Below, one piece after another: positions 52,666-60,640 of a stretch of 64,000 nt of DNA. The translations under genes and the position numbers were made by a program. Source of the stretch: Paenibacillus turpanensis (GTDB lineage: Bacteria > Bacillota > Bacilli > Paenibacillales > YIM-B00363); the NCBI RefSeq assembly GCF_011421635.1, contig NZ_WTLI01000008.1:62001-126000 (forward strand), in the 5' to 3' direction. Each line of letters begins with the position of its first letter. Position 1 is the first letter of the stretch. Under the pieces are notes generated by a model. That model made no database searches and was not told where the DNA came from. It saw only the letters and a program-made list of their open reading frames with translations.

Positions 52666-54645
52666 TTAGGAACGACGAACGAGCTTTTTATATTTTTCCA
52701 TATATTTAACGGCTGTAAGTACATAAGTGGCGTGCGACCAAGTAAGCGGAGCAACGGAGACCGGGCTTCCGTCGAACGGGTCGACCTGCTCCGACAGAAC
52801 GCCGCTTTCCATCGTATGGTTCACGACCCACTGCAGCGTTGCATAAGGCTTTTGCAAATCTTCAACTGTTTTTGCAATTTCAATGTCATGCTCCGCCATC
52901 CACAGCGTACAAATGATCCACGGGTTCCCCGGAATATTATCAACGTCCGAAGAACGCTGGAAGTAGTAGTCGTGGAAGTAGCGGGCAATGCCGCCGACGT
53001 CCGTTTTGATGCGCAGCCCTTCCTTAATCGCGTTCATCGTGCTGATGACACGCGGATCATCGGCAGGCAGCACGCCAAATTCGAACAGCCCGTAGATGCT
53101 CGCTTCCAGCGTCATATCCTTGACCCAGACGCCGTCCTTCTTATATAAGCCCCTTGCGAAGCGGCCGGATTCTTCGTCCCACAGATGGCGCAGGATGCCT
53201 TCCTTAATCCGCTCCGCATGCCCCGCATAACGGCGGCACCGCTCGTCATCGCCGAACAGCTTGGCGAAATTGGAAGCAGCCATCATCCCGCCATACACAG
53301 CTGATGCCGTAAAGGTATAGATCCCGTAGCGCTCCTCCCACAAATCGTAGCTTGGCTTCGGCAGGCTCAGCTCCTCGTCTACGTAAGTGTATAGGAAGCG
53401 GTTCGCTCTGCGGATCAAATCCGGATAAAGCGACTGCGGCAGCTCGATTTGCTCATGCTTCACATAATCCTGCCACAGGGCGAATAACACAAGCGCCGTT
53501 TCGTCCTCTTGGATCGGCAGCTGCTCGCGGCCCTGATGCAAATACGGATGCCAGGAGGAGCCGACTGTGCCGTCCGGATTGTATTTATGTTGCAAATAGC
53601 CGTCTTCCGTAATCGCGCGGGCGCAAAAATGGAAAAAGGGCACGATTGTTCCGTGATAACCGGCCATCGTCATGGCATAAGCCACAAGCGCGCCGTCGCG
53701 CGGCCACATATAGCTGTAATGATCGCGGTTGTACTGCATAATGTCCGTGTCGTTGGCGGCAATAATAGCGCCGTTTTCATCCACCTGCGTGCGCACGATT
53801 AAGAGACTAAGCTTAAACAGCTTAATCATTTCCGGGGTTAGGTCGGCATAATCGCGTTCCGACTTATTGACCCAGCGCTGCCAGTAAATTTTTACACGGT
53901 CGAGCAAATGGCCCGGTCCGCTTTCGCGCACGTACTGATTTAAAGCGTACACCTCATCCAATGAATGTCCGGCCGTCATCCAATAATTGTAGGAAGCTTC
54001 GCCGTGCGCCGGGATGGTATGCTGGACACCTATCGTACTGTCCACGGAGCCCTGGGCAATCGGGTTGCCCATAAGGTGGCCGTCCTCGGCGTCACGCCAG
54101 GTGCCTTCCGCTTGATGGAATCGCTTGACCCCTGTGGAAAACTGGGTAATGCCTTTGGACTCGGAGCAGGCGTCAAACATGAAATAAGAGTCTTTTTTGT
54201 AATGGAATACGGTGTTGTTCTTCGGGTAATAAGCGGCGGTATCGCCGACCTCGGTTTCATTAATCAACAGATCCTGGTGGAAAAAGAGGCGTACCTCTCT
54301 AGGCTGAGCGTCATGATTGACGACAGTAACACGGCGCAGAAAAATACAATCACGCTGGTGAACGCCGTCATTAATGTGAAGCGTCAGTCCAAGCTCATGG
54401 TTTTGCGCGGTTACTTCCGTGACAAGAGAGTCTTCTGTATACGCAAGGCGAAACGCCCAGCTGCCGTCCTGAAGCCAGGAGAACCGTCCGTCCACCCAGA
54501 CGCCGAAGCGGCACCAAAAGCCGCCGACATGGTTCAACTGGCCGACAAACGGGAAGTAAATATCCCGGATGTAGCAATTCCGGTCTAAATTGATCAGCAT
54601 TTTTCCGTTTCCGACCACTAATTGTCTAGGCAAACCTCTCCACAT
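52666..54645 (-). CDS. Glycoside hydrolase family 15 protein (glucoamylase/trehalase-like)
   Basis: 659 residues without a signal peptide, so it works in the cytosol. The N-terminal beta-rich domain begins PRQLVVGNGKMLINLDRNCY and has YIRDIYFPFVG. The (alpha/alpha)6 catalytic domain shows YMWPRDGALVAYAM, the first catalytic glutamate in YDLWEERYGIYTF and the second in VLSEQVDPFDG. It should release glucose from alpha-glucans or trehalose; the exact substrate is not readable. The start is uncertain: the ATG at 54645 abuts GTAAGG, and a TTG four codons later fits the family start. Confidence 0.9.
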   Translation of the reverse strand: MWRGLPRQLVVGNGKMLINLDRNCYIRDIYFPFVGQLNHVGGFWCRFGVWVDGRFSWLQDGSWAFRLAYTEDSLVTEVTAQNHELGLTLHINDGVHQRDCIFLRRVTVVNHDAQPREVRLFFHQDLLINETEVGDTAAYYPKNNTVFHYKKDSYFMFDACSESKGITQFSTGVKRFHQAEGTWRDAEDGHLMGNPIAQGSVDSTIGVQHTIPAHGEASYNYWMTAGHSLDEVYALNQYVRESGPGHLLDRVKIYWQRWVNKSERDYADLTPEMIKLFKLSLLIVRTQVDENGAIIAANDTDIMQYNRDHYSYMWPRDGALVAYAMTMAGYHGTIVPFFHFCARAITEDGYLQHKYNPDGTVGSSWHPYLHQGREQLPIQEDETALVLFALWQDYVKHEQIELPQSLYPDLIRRANRFLYTYVDEELSLPKPSYDLWEERYGIYTFTASAVYGGMMAASNFAKLFGDDERCRRYAGHAERIKEGILRHLWDEESGRFARGLYKKDGVWVKDMTLEASIYGLFEFGVLPADDPRVISTMNAIKEGLRIKTDVGGIARYFHDYYFQRSSDVDNIPGNPWIICTLWMAEHDIEIAKTVEDLQKPYATLQWVVNHTMESGVLSEQVDPFDGSPVSVAPLTWSHATYVLTAVKYMEKYKKLVRRS

Positions 54646-54748
54646 CCTTACCGAAAAGTTTTTTATAAGCGATTTAATGTCTACGTTATTTTAACCTTTC
54701 CAGAAAGCCCTTGTTTTACTAATTGAATTGAAGAGGATTGTTCTCGGG

Positions 54749-54952
54749 CTACGCCTTCACCGGTTTGGTACGAATGATTTCCATCAAAAAATCGTATTTG
54801 TTGTCTGATTCGGCGAGCTTTCGGAATTGATTTTCCGGAACGGAGGGACAGACGGAGGCTTCTCCCGTATGATAGTGGACAATGACGGAAGACGTTTCAG
54901 CATCATAGCTGACGCAAGCGATTTGCTTGCTGCCGATAGGAATCATTTCCAT
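54749..54952 (-). CDS. KTSC domain protein
   Basis: About 67 residues. The KTSC fold is visible: IGSKQIACVSYDAETSSVIV, then a HYHTGE strand and the VPENQFRKLAESDNK end. These small domains are often fused to lysyl-tRNA synthetases or phage proteins and are thought to bind nucleic acid. The ATG at 54952 follows AGAGGTG; an ATG 12 codons earlier lacks a site. Stands alone. Confidence 0.75.
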   Translation of the reverse strand: MEMIPIGSKQIACVSYDAETSSVIVHYHTGEASVCPSVPENQFRKLAESDNKYDFLMEIIRTKPVKA

Positions 54953-55171
54953 GGTCACGCACCTCTTCTCATGTAGTGGCTTGCGCAAGGCTTACTAACC
55001 CAAAAGATATGCGGTTCCAGCTCGTCATATGTAAGTGGCGGAGAAGGCTGCTGCTAAAATTTGAAAAAAGGAATTTTGCCGTTCAGCATCGAATACGTTT
55101 TTGTCAAAAGAGACAACGAATCTATCGTGGAACGCGTCGCCCTGACAGGGAAAAGCGAGGAGGTCGTGCAT

Positions 55172-55603
55172 ATGAGTTTTTGTTGCGGAGCAAGTATGAT
55201 CGGTACGAAAGGAACGGTCAAGCATGACCGGACGCAGATCCACAATGTTCCGTTGTTGTTTTGTCCGGTATGTCACCGGATTGAGGTGCATTATTGGATC
55301 GAGAAGGAATACGAGATCCTGTTGGAATATGCGCAAGCGGATGAAGCGTCGGAAGTGGACTTTGAGGAATTCGTGGAGCTTTCAGATGATGATGAAATGT
55401 ACGAGAACTGCGTAAACCACGATGATGAGGATCCGCTTCGGGTCGTCAAGGATCAAATTGATATGGCGCTCGATTTGCTGGCGGTGGCGAAGCAGATGAG
55501 CGACGAGGACTGGTACGAGGAGTTGAAAGTTCGGCTCCGGGTTCTGAGTCAGCGCAAGGAAAAGCTGCTTCGCAAGAAAGCGAAAAAATCGTACCGGTTT
55601 TAG
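55172..55603 (+). CDS. Zinc-ribbon-like CxxC protein, unknown function
   Basis: 143 residues from an ATG at 55172 with GAGGAGGTC eight bases upstream. A CC pair in MSFCCGASMIG and CPVC in LLFCPVCHRIEV could form a metal site. The middle is very acidic (VDFEEFVELSDDDE) and the end very basic (RKEKLLRKKAKKSYRF), with a helical segment between. The frame stays open upstream to a TTG at 55061, which would add 37 residues. Function unknown. A terminator follows. Confidence 0.65.
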   Translation: MSFCCGASMIGTKGTVKHDRTQIHNVPLLFCPVCHRIEVHYWIEKEYEILLEYAQADEASEVDFEEFVELSDDDEMYENCVNHDDEDPLRVVKDQIDMALDLLAVAKQMSDEDWYEELKVRLRVLSQRKEKLLRKKAKKSYRF

Positions 55604-55618
55604 CAGCCGGGTTTCTAT

Positions 55619-55645
55619 GGGCGGAGGTTCTCCGCTCTTTTTTTA
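55619..55645 (+). terminator. Terminator before the sigI locus
   Basis: GCGGAG and CTCCGC pair perfectly around GTT and are followed by seven T. Confidence 0.85.
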
Positions 55646-55821
55646 ATGATTAGAAAGCACAGGGCTTCTGCGGGGCTGAAGGTCTTCTTATCGTTGCGAT
55701 TATACCGGCTTATCGGTAGACCATTCTAGAACATTTTTCACAAAATGTTAAAAAACTTGAAAATGGCTTGTCCGATATCGCAACTTTCGTTATTATTTTA
55801 CAGTCAAAAGTAGGTGGGAAG

Positions 55822-55850
55822 ACCCCCGCATTGCGCTTCGCGCAAGCGAA
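55822..55850 (+). promoter_or_regulatory. Candidate SigI-dependent promoter of sigI-rsgI
   Basis: ACCCCC at 55822-55827 and CGAA at 55847-55850 resemble the -35 and -10 of SigI promoters. The 19 bp gap may be slightly long. It would start transcription just before the ribosome site at 55862, consistent with sigI autoregulation. Confidence 0.4.
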
Positions 55851-55873
55851 TCTTATAGATGTGAGGTGGAACG

Positions 55874-56680
55874 GTGCTACTGGTCCTGTTCAAAAAATTT
55901 ATCGGCAAACGCGACGCTGCCGGCGCGGGCGGTTCTGCCGATTCTCCGGAGAGCCTCATCGCTCGCATTCAAGAAGGCGATATGAAGCTGCGCAATCGAT
56001 TTATTGCGGAATATCAGCCTTATGTAGCCAAGGTGACAAGCCGTTTTTGCAAACGATATATTGATCCAGCCAGAGACGATGAATTCAGCATTGCGTTAGC
56101 GGCTTTTAACGAAGCGATTAATCAATTTTCCGCTGAAGGAGGCAGATCGTTTCTCGGCTTTGCCGAAACGGTTATCCGCCGCAGATTGATCGATTATGTC
56201 CGCAAGGAGCAGCGCTTTACCGGTCAAACGCCGATGAGCTCGTTTGAAGTGGAGGACGAGGAAGATAACGTTGTGAATCCGGTCGAAGTTCAGGAGGCGG
56301 TAAGCCGGTATGAAAAGGATCAAACGGCCGAGGCGCGGAGAAGTGAAATCCTCGATTTCACCCGCTGTTTATCCGAATTTGGGATTAGCTTCGAAGACCT
56401 GATTTCCGTGTCGCCCAAGCATAGCGATTCACGCGAGAGCTTGTTTCAAATCGCTCATACGCTCGCATCGTCGGCTCCATTAATGCGGCAGCTGCTCGGA
56501 ACGAAGATGCTTCCGATCAAGGAGCTGCTCGAGAACGTGGAGGTATCGCGCAAAACGTTGGAACGCAACCGCAAATATATCATAGCGACGGCCTTAATTT
56601 ATTTCGGCCCGTACCCATACTTAAAGGAATATTTACAAATGCCAGGATCCCAGGCTGAAAGGAGTGACACGGATGAATAA
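55874..56680 (+). CDS. sigI: RNA polymerase sigma factor SigI
   Basis: 268 residues from a GTG at 55874, with GTGAGGTGG just upstream. The sigma-70 region 2 is clear: LIARIQEGDMKLRNRFIAEY, FCKRYIDPARDDEFSIALAA and FAETVIRRRLIDYVRKEQRF. The C-terminal region characteristic of SigI (LLGTKMLPIKELLENVEVSR, then KTLERNRKYIIATALIYFG) replaces a normal region 4. SigI responds to heat or wall stress in Bacillus and to polysaccharides in some clostridia. It overlaps rsgI by 8 bases. Confidence 0.93.
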   Translation: MLLVLFKKFIGKRDAAGAGGSADSPESLIARIQEGDMKLRNRFIAEYQPYVAKVTSRFCKRYIDPARDDEFSIALAAFNEAINQFSAEGGRSFLGFAETVIRRRLIDYVRKEQRFTGQTPMSSFEVEDEEDNVVNPVEVQEAVSRYEKDQTAEARRSEILDFTRCLSEFGISFEDLISVSPKHSDSRESLFQIAHTLASSAPLMRQLLGTKMLPIKELLENVEVSRKTLERNRKYIIATALIYFGPYPYLKEYLQMPGSQAERSDTDE

Positions 56681-58145
56681 AGGGATCGTGATGGACATTC
56701 AGGGCAGCGAGCTGATCGTGATGACACCGGAGGGTATGTTTCTCAAAGTGCCCCGGGCAGGCCGGATCTGCGAAATCGGTGAAGAAATTGTATTTAGCCC
56801 TGCTGCAAACCGGATTCGACCGCTTGTGATGCGATGGGGAGCAGTTGCCGCCGCGGCGATCGTCATGTGCATCGTGCTGCTGAACGGCTTACCGGGCATG
56901 CATAAGGGGAGCTTTACTGTTGTCGCTTATGTGGCAATGGATATTAACCCCAGTGTTGAACTCGGTATTAACGAAAGTAAGGATGTCGTTGAAGCTCAAG
57001 GGTTGAATAAGGACGGTATTGAGCTGCTTCAACAGGTTAACATTGAAGGCCAAAAGCTGGAGGAAGCCGCGGCATTAATTATGGAGCAAGCCGAGAAAAC
57101 CGTACTAAAGGATCAAGAGGATGCAAACATCGTGATTACCAGCACACTGATTAACGACCAAGTGAAGCTGAGCGAATCGGAAATTGTGTCCAGCGTCAAA
57201 ACGAAGGTTTCCAAGGTCATTCAAGAGCATCACCCGGCTGCACCGGAAAAGCTAGTCGTCACCGCATTGGAAGCTCCTGCGGAAATCCGCGAGGAAGCGA
57301 TTGTGCAGGGGGTTTCGGCAGGCAAGCTGATGATTTACTTAAAGGCTAAGGATGAAGGAGTTCCGGTAACGATTGAAGAATTCCAGGGCCGCTCGGTCAA
57401 TGAGGTAGCCAAGGAATACGAAGGCATCGGCAAGCTGCTGTCCTCGGGACCGAAGCTGACGCGGGAAATGGTGAAGCAGCTGTTGGAGGAAGAAAAGAAC
57501 GGCGAGCTGGATAAGAAGGTAGAGAAGGCGAAATCCGAGGGGAAATCGTCGGGGAAAAACAATAGCGAGAATAAAAAGGTGGAGAAAGTAGAAACCGTCC
57601 GCCCGGTTGATACGAGGGAAAGCACGAAGAAAGAAAACACGTCCGAAAAGGATGAGAAGAAAAACGAGAAACCAAATGCGAATTCCAATGGAAATTCAAA
57701 TGGAAATTCAAATGGGAAACCGGCTTCGAATTCGAATTCCAACTCGCGAAATCATTCGCCGTCCGGCGGTAATAACAGCACCAAGCAGGACGACAGGGAC
57801 GACGATGAGGATAAGGACGACAAAAAGAACCAAAACAGGGGAGAAAACGGAAACAAAAAAGAGGACAACGACCGGGATCGAAATGCAGGGAATTCGCCGG
57901 TCGTTTCCCCTGACGAGATAAAGGAAGGGCTTGAAAAAGCGAAGGAAAAGGTCGAGGAAAAGCTCAAAGAGTCAAAAGAGAAAATGGAAGAAGCGAAGGA
58001 AAAAGCAGAAGAAGCGAAGGAAAAGCTTAAAGAAAAGATCGAAGAAAAGATCGAAAAAAAGCAGGAAGAGAAAGGGAAAGACAATGAGAACCAAAAGGGC
58101 GGCGAGGGAATCCCTTCTTGGCTTAATACAAAGGAAAAGAATTAA
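56673..58145 (+). CDS. rsgI: Anti-sigma-I factor RsgI
   Basis: 490 residues. An N-terminal RsgI_N domain (1-50; NKGIVMDIQGSELIVMTPEG) that binds SigI, one membrane helix (about 53-71), and a conserved extracytoplasmic domain. This contains MDINPSVELGIN; cleavage between an Asn and Pro like N92-P93 is known to start signalling in RsgI proteins. The last ~200 residues are low-complexity: Lys/Glu-rich, then Asn/Ser-rich repeats with EKPNANSNGNSNGNSNGK, and a charged coiled-coil tail, possibly for wall contact. The ATG at 56673 follows AAGGAG. Confidence 0.9.
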   Translation: MNKGIVMDIQGSELIVMTPEGMFLKVPRAGRICEIGEEIVFSPAANRIRPLVMRWGAVAAAAIVMCIVLLNGLPGMHKGSFTVVAYVAMDINPSVELGINESKDVVEAQGLNKDGIELLQQVNIEGQKLEEAAALIMEQAEKTVLKDQEDANIVITSTLINDQVKLSESEIVSSVKTKVSKVIQEHHPAAPEKLVVTALEAPAEIREEAIVQGVSAGKLMIYLKAKDEGVPVTIEEFQGRSVNEVAKEYEGIGKLLSSGPKLTREMVKQLLEEEKNGELDKKVEKAKSEGKSSGKNNSENKKVEKVETVRPVDTRESTKKENTSEKDEKKNEKPNANSNGNSNGNSNGKPASNSNSNSRNHSPSGGNNSTKQDDRDDDEDKDDKKNQNRGENGNKKEDNDRDRNAGNSPVVSPDEIKEGLEKAKEKVEEKLKESKEKMEEAKEKAEEAKEKLKEKIEEKIEKKQEEKGKDNENQKGGEGIPSWLNTKEKN

Positions 58146-58158
58146 GGATCCTTTTGCG

Positions 58159-58191
58159 GCGTTCGTGCGTACAAGCACGGGCGCTTTTTTT
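58159..58191 (+). terminator. Terminator after rsgI
   Basis: GCGTTCGTGC and GCACGGGCGC pair with two G-U pairs around six bases and are followed by seven T. Confidence 0.8.
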
Positions 58192-58326
58192 CATTTTGTG
58201 GACATTTGGCTGAATTGAAGTTGAAATTTTTCTGGTGGGAAGGACTTTGATTATTTTATGTCGAAAGTGTGAAGCGGAAATGAAAGTCAGTAAAACGAAC
58301 CTGCGATAAGTTGTTAGCCCATGAAG

Positions 58327-58354
58327 TTGACTCATTCAGTCAATCCCTTATAAT
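58327..58354 (+). promoter_or_regulatory. Sigma-A promoter of the PAS kinase gene
   Basis: TTGACT (58327-58332), a 16 bp spacer and a perfect TATAAT (58349-58354). The message would have a leader of about 75 bases with two hairpins. Confidence 0.7.
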
Positions 58355-58381
58355 GAATACTAGGCTGACACTACAAAGACA

Positions 58382-58420
58382 GGGCGCTTGGACTTCCAAG
58401 CGCCCAACTATTTCTCCTGA
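58382..58420 (+). promoter_or_regulatory. Structured leader of the PAS kinase gene
   Basis: GGGCGCTTGG (58382-58391) pairs perfectly with CCAAGCGCCC (58396-58405) around ACTT. No T run follows, so it is not a terminator. A second small hairpin, TCTCC-TGAA-GGAGA, directly pairs the ribosome site GGAG with CTCC. Together they could limit translation or stabilise the message. Confidence 0.6.
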
Positions 58421-58433
58421 AGGAGATTTTACG

Positions 58434-59582
58434 ATGTCAGAAATGTTAAAGTCGGAGCAAGTAGTAGTTTTAGGACAATCGCAAAGACAAGGCGAGCTGT
58501 ATGAGCAGGCCGTTCGGGATTTGAACGCGGTCATTTCCGTGAAGAACAAATACGAGCATATTTTACAGCACATGGATACCTGTGTTTTCTTAGTGGACCA
58601 GGCCGGTTTTGTTTCCTTCGTAAATATTCCGATGGCGAAGCTGCTTAAGGTTTCAAGGGCGCTGCTTACCGGCTGCGATTTGAAGACGCTGCTGCGCCAT
58701 CCGTTGATTCCCCGGTCCAGACGGAAATTAATTTACCGTGTTTATATCGAAATGTTTCAGCGACGACGTACATATTATGAGTTCAGCGACTCGGACAATA
58801 GGCATTATTTGGTGACGGTTACATACCCAGACGAGCTGGACGGCGATTACTTAATCAGTGTAAAAGACGTAACCGATTTTCGCAGAATCGAGCAGTCTGC
58901 GTACCGTAACGATAAGCTGGCTATGCTGGGCAAAATTGCAGCGGCCATTGCTCATGAAATCCGTAATCCGCTGACTTCGGTTCGGGGCTTTATTCAGCTG
59001 CTCCAGCCTTATCTGGCGAAGGTAGGCAAAGAGGAGTACGGCAATGTCATCGTACAGGAAATTGACCGCGCGAATGAAATCATTCATGAATTTTTAAATT
59101 CCTCCAAGCCCTCTGCCCCGGTAATTGTAGATACGGATGTCACCTCGCTGCTTAAAGAAGTGATACTGCTGACGGAAAGCTCGGCGCTGCTGGCCGGCTG
59201 TGAAATTCGCTTGGAGCATGCCGATGAGGCTTTGCTGCGCGTGGATGCCAAGCAGATTAAGCAGGTGCTGCTGAACGTAGTGAAGAATGCGGTGGAGGCT
59301 ATCAAGGGCTCGGATAACGATGGAAGAGGAATTGTGCGGATTACATGCCATAAAGCCGGATCGTACGCACAAATTTCTGTTCAGGATAACGGCAGGGGAA
59401 TGGATGCGGTGACGCAGTCCCGATTGTTTGATCCATTTTTTACGACGAAGGAAGAAGGAACCGGGCTTGGCCTTGCGGTCTGCTACCGGATCATCAAGAA
59501 CCACTCGGGTTTTGTTCAGGTGGAAAGCGAGCCGGGGATGGGAACGACCATTTTGGTGGTGCTCCCGCTAAAACCAAGATAG
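58434..59582 (+). CDS. PAS domain sensor histidine kinase
   Basis: 382 residues, soluble. An N-terminal PAS domain (about 45-150; DTCVFLVDQAGFVSFVNIPM), then the dimerisation and phosphoacceptor domain with H174 in AAAIAHEIRNPLTSVRGFIQ, and the ATPase with NVVKNAVEAIK, VQDNGRGMD, FDPFFTTKEEGTGLGLAVC. It resembles KinA/E-type sporulation kinases. The ATG at 58434 follows GAAGGAGA; other in-frame ATGs upstream lie before or within the leader hairpins. No response regulator is adjacent, so it is an orphan and may feed the Spo0 phosphorelay (inference). Confidence 0.9.
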   Translation: MSEMLKSEQVVVLGQSQRQGELYEQAVRDLNAVISVKNKYEHILQHMDTCVFLVDQAGFVSFVNIPMAKLLKVSRALLTGCDLKTLLRHPLIPRSRRKLIYRVYIEMFQRRRTYYEFSDSDNRHYLVTVTYPDELDGDYLISVKDVTDFRRIEQSAYRNDKLAMLGKIAAAIAHEIRNPLTSVRGFIQLLQPYLAKVGKEEYGNVIVQEIDRANEIIHEFLNSSKPSAPVIVDTDVTSLLKEVILLTESSALLAGCEIRLEHADEALLRVDAKQIKQVLLNVVKNAVEAIKGSDNDGRGIVRITCHKAGSYAQISVQDNGRGMDAVTQSRLFDPFFTTKEEGTGLGLAVCYRIIKNHSGFVQVESEPGMGTTILVVLPLKPR

Positions 59583-59603
59583 TGGTGCAGGAGGGAACCT
59601 CTT

Positions 59604-60620
59604 ATGCGATATACGGAGTTTGGAAAAACAGGCTGGAAAACATCGGCGCTAGGCTTCGGCGCGATGAATTTGCCGGGGGTGCCTCTGGAGCAGGCGAGAG
59701 AAACACTGCATTATGCACTGGATCAGGGCATTAACTATATCGATACCGCTGCAGGCTACCGCAACAGCGAAGAAATATTAGGAGAATGTATCTCGGGGCG
59801 CAGGGATGAATACTTTCTGGCGACCAAGACGAATAAGCGGGATTACGCTTCCGCGAAAGAAGAAATCGAGCGCAGCTTGAAACGGATGAAAACAGACCGA
59901 ATCGATCTGCTGCAAATCCACTATGTGAATTATCCCGATGAAATGAAGAAGATCATGAGTGAGGATGGAGCGTACCGTGCGGCTCTGGAAATGAAGGAGA
60001 AGGGCTATGTGCGCTTTATCGGCATTACCGGCCATCGCCCGGAGCTGCTGGCGCGCTGGATTCAAAAATGGCAATTTGATCAGGTGCTGTTTCATTTGAG
60101 CTTGGTGCAGCCGTTTGCGCTGGATGAGCTAATTCCGGCGGCGACGCGGCTTGGGATGGGCAAAACGGCGATGAAGCCGTTGTCGGGCGGCTTTGTCCAG
60201 CCGGTAGAAAAGGCGATTCGTTATCCGTACAGCCAGGACGTACATACGACGATTTCCGGAATGGTAAGCATCGACGAAGTAAAGATGAACTTGGCCGCAA
60301 TGGAGCGGGAGGTCGAAGCGGAGGAGCGCGCGGAGCTTGAGCAGCTTGCCGGGGATTTGTCCGTGCACGACTGCAGGCGCTGCAATTACTGCTCCTGTCC
60401 GGTCGGCATCGCCATTCCGGATGTGATGATTTCCAGTGTCATTCGCGATAAGCTGGGCTTGCTGCCGAAGGGCATGGCATTCTTTGAGAAAAATAAGGAA
60501 AAGATACTGGCATGCGCCGAACACGAGCCTTGCCGAGACACGCCGCTGTGCGAGCAGAAGTGCCCGTACCAGCTTCCGATGCAGCGCGTGATTCAGGAGG
60601 CAGCTTCGTTTTACGGCTAA
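59604..60620 (+). CDS. Aldo/keto reductase with C-terminal 4Fe-4S domain
   Basis: 338 residues. The aldo/keto reductase barrel has the catalytic Asp/Tyr (DTAAGYRNSEEILG), Lys (FLATKTNKRD) and His (LLQIHYVNYPDE). Unlike simple reductases, it ends in cysteine clusters (DCRRCNYCSCPVGIAIPDV and CRDTPLCEQKCPYQLPM) that should bind one 4Fe-4S centre or two. Such fused enzymes occur in Firmicutes with unknown substrates. CAGGAGGGA precedes the ATG. The aminopeptidase gene follows 20 bp later. Confidence 0.92.
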   Translation: MRYTEFGKTGWKTSALGFGAMNLPGVPLEQARETLHYALDQGINYIDTAAGYRNSEEILGECISGRRDEYFLATKTNKRDYASAKEEIERSLKRMKTDRIDLLQIHYVNYPDEMKKIMSEDGAYRAALEMKEKGYVRFIGITGHRPELLARWIQKWQFDQVLFHLSLVQPFALDELIPAATRLGMGKTAMKPLSGGFVQPVEKAIRYPYSQDVHTTISGMVSIDEVKMNLAAMEREVEAEERAELEQLAGDLSVHDCRRCNYCSCPVGIAIPDVMISSVIRDKLGLLPKGMAFFEKNKEKILACAEHEPCRDTPLCEQKCPYQLPMQRVIQEAASFYG

Positions 60621-60640
60621 AAACGGTTGGCGGTGATGAT

